Shown in pieces: positions 54,813 to 64,000 of a stretch of 64,000 bases of DNA. The DNA lies in contig MOWL01000088.1 of assembly GCA_002110485.1 (NCBI GenBank), positions 1,674,001 to 1,738,000 of the forward strand, in the 5' to 3' direction. The notes below the pieces were generated by a model. It searched no databases and was not told where the DNA came from. It saw only the letters and a program-made list of their open reading frames with translations. The position numbers and the translations under genes are program-made. This stretch comes from Emergomyces orientalis. Its lineage: Eukaryota > Ascomycota > Eurotiomycetes > Onygenales > Ajellomycetaceae. Positions within the stretch are counted from its first letter, which is position 1, and the number at the start of each line of letters is the position of its first letter.

Positions 54813-55602
54813 TCCGTCTGATCCTGATTAGATTCACCAGACCGGACTGATAAGAGAAATGATAATGCGGAGAGGGTTCCATACTCAACTGGCCGGCCTT
54901 CTTGGACACCAGGTACGATATGTACAGACAGTATGTTTCCCGGCAGGTAGAAATCTGGCTCACGGAAATATTGACGCAAAAAATAATAAATAAATAACAT
55001 AAAATAAAAAAATTTAAAAAAAAAAAAAGGCTCTCACAATAAATGTATGCATTACTCACAGGGACACCTCTCCAGATTGACCATGTGCCTGCAAAAAAAG
55101 GCGTCATAGGCACGTTTTATACTATTAATATTGCATATATGCTGCAACCAACTAGTTGGGTTGTTTTCACGTTGCACAAATATAGGTGCAGAGCCTGTGG
55201 TGCGGAGTGGCTGAGGGAGGGCTCAAAGGCTCTGGACCTCTCTGCCCACTGCCCCCCTCTACGCAAGAGAACAGTTTAATGTTCCTCGCGCGGAATTCAA
55301 AAATCTTGCCCAGTGGACCCATCGGATGGCCGGAAGCACAGAAGTAGCAGGAAAGAAGCATTCAGTTTGTAAACGATACGAAAATGTACCATATAAAGGA
55401 TAACAAGGAAGCTTGTAAATGCTTCCAGTTTCGCCATGCTTATCTATATTTAACTGGAAAACGCACACAGAATCATACGCAAGGCAGAACAAGAAAAAAG
55501 ATGAAAAAGATAAAGACAAAAGCGCCATATGGCGAAAGTATATGAAAAGGTGGCTCCTGCCCTCTTCTAAGAAAGAATTTGGAAAAAGGGGGTTAAGATA
55601 TT
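54813..55602. other. Spacer between copia element and TRS130
   Basis: This is original genomic sequence right of the insertion, then the 3' flank of TRS130. It contains an A-rich tract near 54990-55030. No gene is supported; minus-strand frames at 54761-55113 run partly into the element. Confidence 0.5.
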
Positions 55603-58600
55603 TCAACCCGTAACCCCAACCCTCCGTTCAGACTCGACCAGCCAACTACCACCACCCGCACCACCAGAAATGTCCAGGTTAACCGTAGTCTTCCGCAAAT
55701 TAGGCGACACAAGAACCGTCTCGGCATGGTTCTGATAATCAACCTCGCAAGAAACCACCCTCCGCTGTACAGTCGAGACTAGTTCCGAGCCCGCCGGCTC
55801 CTGCGTGACAAACGTCTTAATCTCAAGTCCAGGCAGCAATAGATGTCCTGGTCGCTGAGGGAGGAGCATGACAGTGAATGAGCGGCTCTCGCCCTCTCTA
55901 ACGGTGAAATTGCCCCGTCTGCGACCGCCAACTAGCCATACGTCGGGATTGACGAGGAGCTCGTACGAAAATTCTAGACTTGTTTCCGGCTCCCGCTTCT
56001 CCGCGGGGCACCAGCGGCGTGTATGGTGTATGGTTAGGGTTGCGGGGATCATCTCGCCGACTGTTGCATGGGTGAGGTTGCTTGGTTTGGGGACGGTGAG
56101 GTTGGCTGTGTGGACGATTTGGACCTCGGGGACGTCGACGGGGATAATTATCTGGCGGTTGGGGATGGTGGTGTTGCTGTCGGGGAGTGATAAAGTGGGA
56201 TGTTGCTGTGTCATTGGTTCCCTTTTGTTAGCAAATTTTCATCACGCGGCTACTTAATTTAATCGTGTGTCTTTGTGGACATGCATGGGAATTCTAAAAC
56301 TTACCGCGTGCCATTCCTTGAGCCACGCGACGACCTCCTTTCCAAACTTCCCGCCCAATGAGTTGGTTACGGTCTCCCACTGGACACGCTCATATGGCAA
56401 CATTTCAATCTCTCTGATGAGACAAATCGTTTCTAGGTCGTTGGCAGTCCACTCTGAGCGGAATGCATTAAGAAGACGAGGGGTTAGGAGACGAGCTAGT
56501 TGCTCATATTTACTTGAGCCAATATCCTGCACGAATCGCTCCTCAATGATGTTAAGGCACTCCTCGTCAAGACAGGCGAAATCGATTGTCAGTGCAAGGG
56601 ACCGTCTTGACGCATCTGCTTCCAGTGGCTTATCTCCACGTGGAGTAATTCTGTAGAGCAACGACGCTGGTTGTCGAGGAAAAACATCGAGTACTTGCCC
56701 ATGATGAATACTGGATTGGACCTCATATACCTCTGAACTGAGAATTTCGCAGTTTAGTATCCGGAGTGGGGTCACCATTGCTGGGCTGATCGTGAATCTC
56801 GACATGAGCGAGTCGTCTTTGAATATATCCTGAACATTTACACTCACTGGCAATGCCGATATTATTGACGTCGCTGAGAAGTAAGAGAATTGTCCATCGG
56901 GGGTCTCATAGACGACTTCCAAACGTGCAGACAAAGACATTTGATCATCCTCGATGGTGTACGGTATACTCAATCTGGTGGATGAATTCGGCCCAAAGTC
57001 TGTAAAATCAATTTGGCCAGATTCTGCATTTCCCGCCAATTTCATAGCACCATCTACAATGCTCGCTTCTGTAATTCGGAGTCTGAGCCCAGCAGTTGCA
57101 GGCTTTACTCGCAGAACACCTTTGAGTATATTGTTCCAACCACTCTTTAGTTCGACTTCTATCGTTCGTAGCTCGCCAAGGTTAATATGATATGGAGGCG
57201 AAATCTTTGCTTGAAGTCCCTTGGCAGGAGGGTAGCAAAAAACAAACGGGCGCTCATCTTCGTCATTGGACTCATCCGCGCCAGGCTCCCGTAACCCTGG
57301 AGGGAATACTGGTGGTAACCCATGATGCTGGACGAACAATATATTTCCGACTCGTACCTCAATATGATCCACTAGGTATTTTCCATGAACCGAAACCTGA
57401 AGGTTTTTAAAGTTAGATAAATATATGGAAGTAAGGAAATGGGTAGGAGCTCACGAAAGAGTGGAGCAGGATTTTCGACGTAATAGACTTCACGATAACA
57501 CCGTCCGAATTTTCCAACCAGATTTCGCTGTTATGAACACCTGCTGAATTAACAAGTCGCACCTTCATACTGTCAACTTCAATGCTATTTCCAAGAAGAT
57601 ATCGTAGCGAAAGTTGCACAAGAATCCCATCCTTATCTTCGAAATGATGAATTGTCGGGCTGGTGTCTATCCCACCGAAAAATTCCGTAAGTGGCACGGA
57701 AAATTCCATCGAAAGGCTGTGCGATGTCTCGAATAGATCATTGACATAATTTGAAACCAAAGTGCGAGCAACCGGGGAGAATGATGATGGTGCAGCAGAA
57801 CTAATTCTCTTGCTTTGAAAAGCCCTTGCCTTTTGCCCGGACTGTGCGGCCCCGGCATAATTCCCAAGAAGCTTAAGAAGGACACGGACGTAGTCATCTT
57901 TGCGGTCCAGATGTTTTAGACATCTTCCGTACAGTTCAAGCATTACCCCTTCCAAAACACCCCAATTGCAATTGGCATAAAACGGAGCCATTTGATGAAA
58001 GTATGAGGCTGCAGTAGCATAGTCGCCTGCGCGATATCTTAGGACTGCAATGTCGGCCATCGCCATTTCAGCAGATCTTGTCCTATTTGCTGCGACGTAA
58101 TGGCGAAATATCTGATCGGTTAGCCCCTCGTATATGGATTCGAATTGTTTTGCAGACCTGGAAGCTTTCATCAGTGATGGGTTTTCAATTCCTCTTAGCA
58201 CCGGCGCAACTTTCTGGTCCGCGGCTGTAGAATCCCTTGTTTCCTCGTCTTCATCTAGAGATATGCTTTTCATTCCTATGACAGACTCATTTTCGTCGTC
58301 AAAGAGTAATCCCAGATCCCGCCATTTCTTCGACCAACCACGTCGTCGCCCAATGTTTTCCAAGGTACGTCGCGCATAGAGGAATAAATCGCCGCGCGTA
58401 GATGCAAGCTCGGATTGCCCAGTCCTCTGTTGGGCCGAACCATCCGATTTAAGGGAAGCTAGCGGGGCCCTAGGTTGTGTGCCGTTATATATCCCAGGAG
58501 ACATGATGTCTAGGCTACTAGGTCGACTGCTGATAAGAGTATTGGCAGTCAGTGAGCTCGAACGTTTCGGGACGCCTGGTCGTGTATCTGCAACAAAATT

Positions 58601-60221
58601 CGCAAGCACGGATGCATTCACCAGATCCCGTGTATTTCGAAGGGAAGCTTTTGGGATGTCGAGGGAGTCTGTGGCTGTTTGGATTAGCACCTGCGAAACG
58701 GCGGAATACGTCCACGAATATACTATGTTGTTGATAACGTCCATTACACCTGACTCGTCTAGATCATGTTCTAGCTCGTCAAGACCAGCATGCAGATCAT
58801 GTCGCAATGTTCGCGATCCAATACTAATAAACTCGCTTGCCCGCTCACATATTTCTGCTAGCAGAGCTAAATCCCCAGTTTCTTTGACTGATTTTTCTGC
58901 AGCCTGGCTCTCTGAGAAACTCCTTTTCCGTATTGAAGGGGCTCTAGCAGCTTTTAGCAGTAACATCATTTGTCGTGAAAAAATGTATACCCGAAAATCG
59001 AAGACTGAAATATTATTAGCAAGGATCATTTCTCGGTATGGCTTTTTGTGTGCATCGAGTGGAAAAAGTTCCTCCTCAAGGGCAACGTAGGGTGAAGAAT
59101 CATTTTCATCGCTTCCGTCGTTTTCATCTTCGTGTGAATCGTAGTAGTCTTTACTAGCATCATCATCGCCGTTCCCAGATATCAAACTAAGCGCCTTTTC
59201 AGCTTTCTCCCTGACATCTGTGGTGTAACTGAGAAATGTGCCACCGTGTTGGTCTCCCTCAGCAACAAGCTGGTCACGAAGAGCCGCATCCAATCCAACA
59301 GCAAGCTCATCGTATCCAACCAGCGCATCTTCAAACAAACCAACATGCTCAAAACCGCGCGCAAGACCCTCTTTTAAAATGAAGAAAGTGCAGAAATTCC
59401 ATCCCGGTAGGCTTCTTTGTGAGTCCTTATGCCGAATATCCTCTTCATATTGACTGACGCGATGGTCAAAAGAAGTGAGGATCGAGGATTTCAATTTCGC
59501 AACCAGGTCCTCGAGCTGAGCAGCTAATTCTGGCGGTCGCTTATCAGATTCCGACTTCGGGATGCGTAACTGTACAACACGATCAATGGACGACTTCGAT
59601 GATCCGCCGAAGTCAGCTTTGACTTTCTCTAGCACTGTAGTTGAACCTCTGCCGGGCCATTTTGACCCCGTCCCAGGTTTCTCTGCCACCTCCGCGGGAC
59701 CGGGAATTACGTGTATTATAAGCCACTCAAATGCGTCGTGATTGTCCTGTGTACTAGCTGAGCTGCTACTTTGTGGAAGTGTGCCGTGTGTTTTGATCCA
59801 TTCCCGGACCGCTTTCCTCGTAGTGGATTTGTAGGTCTCGTTATCGTCGCAAGACAACAGGTAGATTTTCAAATATGGTGTTTGGCGGAGACCTGGTATC
59901 TGATGTCTGCGGTGGGAAACCGTGCTACTGGCCCCATCGCTGAGTCGTTTCTGCTCCTCATCCAAGCTCTGTGCGGGGACGAGGTCGATGTGGAGGGAGT
60001 CAATTGACCGAAGAGGCCGGGTGGGGGATTTCCAGTGAAGGTTTCGAAGAGGTAAAGTTTCTAGGATAAGAGGTTTAATCAAGGGGAAAAGGCCGGAAGG
60101 ATCGGTGTATTCAACTAGAAGCTATGTTTTCAGTCAATCTGTTTCGGCTGGGTTTCGGGGGAGGGACATTGGGGGATCGCGAACCGGTCACGTTGGAGCT
60201 TGCGCGAGGGTTGGCGTCCAT
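55603..60221 (-). CDS. TRS130: TRAPP II subunit Trs130/TRAPPC10, 4 exons, 1463 aa
   Basis: Exons 60221-60185 (37 nt, 12 codons), 60114-57455, 57396-56305 and 56205-55603 join in frame into 1463 aa, the length usual in filamentous fungi. The first exon (MDANPRASSNVT) joins to VEYTDPSGLFPLIKP, the conserved start, followed by LPLRNLHWKSPTRPLRSID. The N-terminal half is alpha-solenoid-like (RYRAGDYATAASYFHQMAPF, LELYGRCLKHL); the C-terminal half is beta-rich (LRIRITEASI region, RWCPAEKREPETSLEFSYE, ending GSWLVESERRVGV). The exon 4 acceptor was chosen at CAG before 56205, since the nearer AG breaks the frame. Trs130 is a core subunit of TRAPP II, the exchange factor for Ypt31/32 (Rab11) at the late Golgi. 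Its length and both ends are intact. It is downstream of MGA2 on the same strand. Confidence 0.92.
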
Positions 60222-60937
60222 GACGTCCGAATTTTAAATGCGCGGAGGATAATCATAGTATGTAGCCATCACTCCTTGGTAATTTTCAGCGGGAGAATAC
60301 GCGGTCTTGTAGTTGTAACACGCGCATGAATGGGTGAAGAACAATGAAGTCCCATTTCGAAGCAGGGGGAGGTCCAAATTACTTATCTTGGCAAAATCAG
60401 GTGCCGCTTTAACTCTCAGGGCACCGGGCAACTCCATGAAAAACGTTGAGCACTGAATCGAATCATATGCAAGTATTGAACACCTTTTTCAACCCACTTG
60501 CATGTAACTAACTACACACTGGCATTTCACCACGAGGCACAACCGGAGTCGTTAAGGCTCCCTTCCACACATCCACCAACTTCGACGAATGGACTGTAGG
60601 TCCATAGAGAACTATTGAGTGTAACATTTGGAATTAAATAACTATCTACCTAGGTATAAATATAAAATACCGAAGACGAAAAGGAAAAATCTACGTGCCA
60701 TGACAGGATCGACGTTTGCGGGTGGGCCGGAAACGGGGAAAATATAGTAACGAAGGTCGTGCTCCTGAATCAAACGATAGTCGAATTTCTTCAACCTCAC
60801 ACAAAAGGCTTTAAACTCCAGGTAACAGGTCGCATCCAGATATAGCAACAATAAAATCAACAGAAAAGAGTACATATTCCAAAAAACACACAAGTGCCGG
60901 GCCATGCCATGTATATAAGTAGTGTGGCAGAGCCATA
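60222..60937. other. Spacer between MGA2 and TRS130
   Basis: About 0.7 kb holding the MGA2 3' flank and the TRS130 promoter. No gene or repeat is supported. The TRS130 ATG lies in a context with GAC after it and few TATA-like elements. Confidence 0.5.
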
Positions 60938-63900
60938 TTAGTGGGGAATCATACGGGTTTCTGGAGCTCGCGGCTGATACCGTGCCTTGAAAAATTGATA
61001 ACCCTGAGAAACGCCGTGCCAAATATCAGGCACGAGGTTCTGCAACATTGCAATAGCAATGACAATAAGAAGCGGAATCTGTGTGAAAAGGAATATTAGT
61101 AACGGTGCGATTGAAAAAAAAAAAAAAAATTGAGGCAAGGAACTGAATATACACTACTTACCCAGATGAAAAAGAGGTTCCGATCACTGCGAATCCTCTT
61201 CATCTTGCGAGCATGAGCCTGCCGTAGCTGCTCCTGTTGCTCACGTGGAATATTCGTTCGTCCGATCTTGACATCTCCAATCTCCCTCTGTATAGATACG
61301 GAGCTTGACGATGACGCTTCGCCTTCCGAGATCGTTTCGAAATGTTGATCAACTGCTGCATCGCCTACCGCCTGGACCATCGACGATTTCTTCAAATCAT
61401 AATCTTCCTCCGTTTCGTCAACCGGATACAAATCTTCGTACGCCGGCGGAGAAGTGTTGCCAGTTAAGCGGTCCCAGCTATCCTTTACCACAGTGGTCGA
61501 CCATGATGTAGTTGGCCGCTGTGGGACAAGGGATGTTATTCGCCGCATCATAGGGTAGGTTTGATAATCTGGAAGAGTCGGCATTGGAGGTAGAGCTGGA
61601 AGGTTTGGGAACGTCCAATTGACATTTTGTTGGAATTGATTGATTTGGGCTGCAAGTTGGTTGCGCCAGGCCATGAGCCTTGCAGGAGATGAAGCGTTAT
61701 TTCCATCTGCACCCCCTGTTTCTCCATCATTCGGTGGAAGAACATGACTAGGTTGAGCGCTAGCCTCGTGAGAACGCGAAAAGTAAAAGCCTGGGTTGCT
61801 GTCTCGGTGTGTACTCGCCCGTCGAGATGGAGAGTAGTAGAAAGCAGGATCAGAAGCGTCAGCTGTAGGCTCCGGTTCATCACTTTCATCATCTGAGTCG
61901 TCTGATGAATCTATCGCAATATTTTCAGAACCACCAGACGAGTTTTCCCAGGACATATCAAGGGATGCAGAACTTGGCCGACGGCGCAACGATCGGGTTG
62001 AGCCGACACTACGAGACCTATAGTGTCGAGCCGGTACAAGGACGGCTTGATGGGTTTCTAATGAAGTTGCAAGATCAGCTGGCGTAAAGTCGCGCAAGTT
62101 GGGAGCGGCCATGTCAGCGCCGGACAGGCGAAGGCGATGGACAATGTGAATATGGCCACTCAAAGCCGCTAGATGCAGAGGCGAGTTGCCGTTATTATCT
62201 TGTACGTTCGGGTTCGCACCCCTGGCAAGCAGTCCAGCAACAAATCTAGTTAACCCGAGAGATGACGCATAGTGAAGAAGGGTCTGTCCTGAGGGAGATC
62301 GGCGATTAAAGCGTGGTGACCTAGGGCTGTCATCCAAATCCATGAACTCGAGATAGACAAGCATCTTTGCATCTAAATCATTTAGGTTTGCTTGTGAATT
62401 CGGATTTCCATGACCTTGCTGCCCACTGCCTTGGAAACTGCCCTGCAAATTCCACATATTGCTTGACCCCCCACCCATGATTTGCTGGGCGGTTTGGAAC
62501 GCGTCTGTGGGGTTTCTTAGCTTTTGGCCTAAAATACCAAGTGCGACGCGGTACATCTGGAGCTCCCGATCATCCACGTAGCGGAAGAATATCGGTTGTT
62601 TCGGCATTATGGGCTGGGTGGACGGTTGGACCTGTCCGAATGTTGGGTGCTCATGCTTAAACACGACAGGCACAGTGCCGGGTTGCAAAGCAGGCGGAGT
62701 AAGACAATTCAAACATTTATCGCCCCAAAATGTCGTTGTTGTTGCCAGTGTATCGCCAAATACAACTTCCATTCCAGGATAGAAACCGCTTCCCAGCAAT
62801 GTTACTTCACTTCCACCGGTAGTTGAGCCCTCAGACGGGACAAGCTTGTGGATCATGGTGGGCAGCCGATTTGGAGGGTTGGGCGGAGGAATACTCCACA
62901 TTTGATTCGACATGACAGGACCAGCTGGGGGGTTCGTGGGACTTTGGAAATGGTGGCCAGTGCCGGGGCTTCCAGGCCGACTTGTTTGGGCAGAATTTGG
63001 GGCAGATATCAACTGTTGCTGGGGAGGGTTGTCAGACGACCGAGGCCGGTCGAGGGGGCTGAAAAAGGTCATATCATTGTGATTTGGTGTAGGTGGGCCG
63101 TTTCCGAATTGTGGCGTCATCGATGCAGGTATCACAAACGGTCTCTCTGTTTGTCCACTGAAAGGTTGCTTTCTGGAGGCTTGGGAGCTCTGTTTATTTG
63201 TAGTAGGGTTTGCTGCCGCAACTGCGTTGCGGGAGCTCTCCACCTTTGTCATTGTTAGCCCTGCAGGAAGTTTACCTGAGCCGCTTTGTTTACGTCGCTT
63301 GCTGGAGGGTCCTTGAAAGTCGGTTGGTGAAGCTTGTCTCGAAAGGTTTCGAGGCGGGAACGCAGGAGGGGGGTTCGACTGCGTGTTTTGAGGTGTGCTC
63401 GAAGCATCCCGAGAAACGGGGAATTGATTGTTTCGTAATGCTTGCAAATCTGTTGCCGAGTGAGACAGCCGGAAAGGAGGTTGAGCTACCAACGAGGCAG
63501 CCATGTTCGGGTTGGCGCTCGCTGGGAAAACCCCCGCACCAGGAAGTTGATGTCCCCCAGGCAGTGTTGAAGTCTGTGGAATGGAATTGGCAGGCGCGTG
63601 GGTTTTATGGTCATCTGTAATCATGATAGAGTTTGTTATTGCTTGAGATACAGTATTGCCGAGGTGATCTTTGACGGTAAAAATAACCCTATAATATATC
63701 GATTAGCAATCGCAAGTAGAGTAGAGTAAAATGATACGTACTGAAATCCGAGCTTCTCATTCTGGTGTCGGCAATAACAGGCGATCCGCATAGGCAGTTC
63801 GACTTGCATCGCGCCAGGAGGTGCAATTGCAGTAGGAGATTCAGTGCTTCCTGCAACGGTTCTGGTGGGCTCTACCCAATCCTTCATCTCCGTTGTGTTG

Positions 63901-64000
63901 AATACGATGACTCGTTTTTCTTCATCCTTTTGGAATAACTCGTCTTCCTCCGGCTTCCGCTGTTTTTTGCGGGATGCCCGCTTCCGTTCTCGCTGAATGC
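60938..64000 (-). CDS. MGA2: Mga2/Spt23-type ER-tethered transcription factor, partial (5' end outside window)
   Basis: Exons in the window are 64000-63742, 63688-61161 and 61078-60938; the start lies beyond position 64000. The visible protein begins in a basic stretch (RERKRASRKKQRKPEEDE), continues into a Rel-like DNA-binding region (VELPMRIACYCRHQNEKLGFQ then VIFTVKDHLGNTV) and a long Pro/Ser/Asn-rich linker. An IPT/TIG domain follows (IHKLVPSEGSTTGGSEVTLL), then two to three ankyrin repeats (GQTLLHYASSLGLTRFVAGL and SPLHLAALSGHIHIVHRLRL). Near the C-terminus is a transmembrane helix assembled across the last intron (LFFIW-IPLLIVIAIAML) and a short tail ending RMIPH. In yeast these proteins sit in the ER, sense membrane lipid packing, are cut by the proteasome and activate OLE1. 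The same role is likely here. The tail is complete. Confidence 0.92.

Noticed and set aside
1..64000. CRISPR arrays, bacterial operons, riboswitches, replication origins
   Set aside because: None was seen, and the window is clearly from a nuclear fungal chromosome.

Overview
The window looks like a chromosomal segment of a filamentous ascomycete. The genes are multi-exon with short introns (about 40-190 nt, GT-AG), and the protein set is typical of Pezizomycotina: Zn2Cys6 regulator, MFS carriers, CYP504-type P450, TRAPPC10, Mga2/Spt23, FAD2-type desaturase, T5orf172 protein, F-box/ankyrin protein. AT-rich spacers and overall protein character make Eurotiomycetes, possibly Onygenales, my best guess; this is inference without any database search.

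Left third (1-22.5 kb): an Asn/Ser-rich orphan protein (minus, 806-1888); a five-exon short-chain dehydrogenase (plus, 4519-5783) convergent with a five-exon Dal5-family carrier (minus, 6313-8014); an empty 3.4 kb; a C-terminal RING protein (minus, 11448-12500); a T5orf172/GIY-YIG-like protein (plus, 13934-15859); a phenylacetate 2-hydroxylase-like CYP504 P450 (plus, 18218-20063); and a secreted-type single-pass membrane protein with a Cys-rich juxtamembrane region (minus, 21198-22382).

Middle (22.5-46 kb): a decayed gene remnant (about 23.2-23.8 kb); a Zn2Cys6 factor (minus, 25622-27673); a four-exon MFS transporter (plus, 29938-31806); a 100-aa Dabb-domain gene split into four small exons, absent from simple ORF calls (minus, 32072-32832); a copper amine oxidase ending in the peroxisomal signal SKL (minus, 33306-35472); RAD57 (plus, 36606-38452); an F-box/ankyrin protein (plus, 39826-42526); and the oleate delta-12 desaturase FAD2 (minus, 44513-46028).

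Right third: a long simple-repeat-rich spacer upstream of FAD2, then a complete Ty1/copia retrotransposon (49831-54807) with two identical 102-bp LTRs, a 5-bp target duplication TTCTG, a primer site resembling the complement of the initiator-tRNA anticodon arm, and one uninterrupted gag-pol ORF. It is therefore a recent insertion and possibly mobile. Then TRS130/TRAPPC10 (minus, 55603-60221) and MGA2/SPT23 (minus, 60938 to beyond the window end).

Functional links are mostly inferred. Amine oxidase and phenylacetate hydroxylase could act in one aromatic-amine catabolic route, and Mga2 (a membrane-lipid sensor) lies near a fatty acid desaturase. I did not find a convincing undescribed multi-gene system. 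The best leads are the intact small-LTR copia element, the SDR that lost its catalytic Tyr, the duplicated KSAGCL motif in the T5orf172 protein, the hidden Dabb gene, and a possible small two-exon gene at 43.3 kb.
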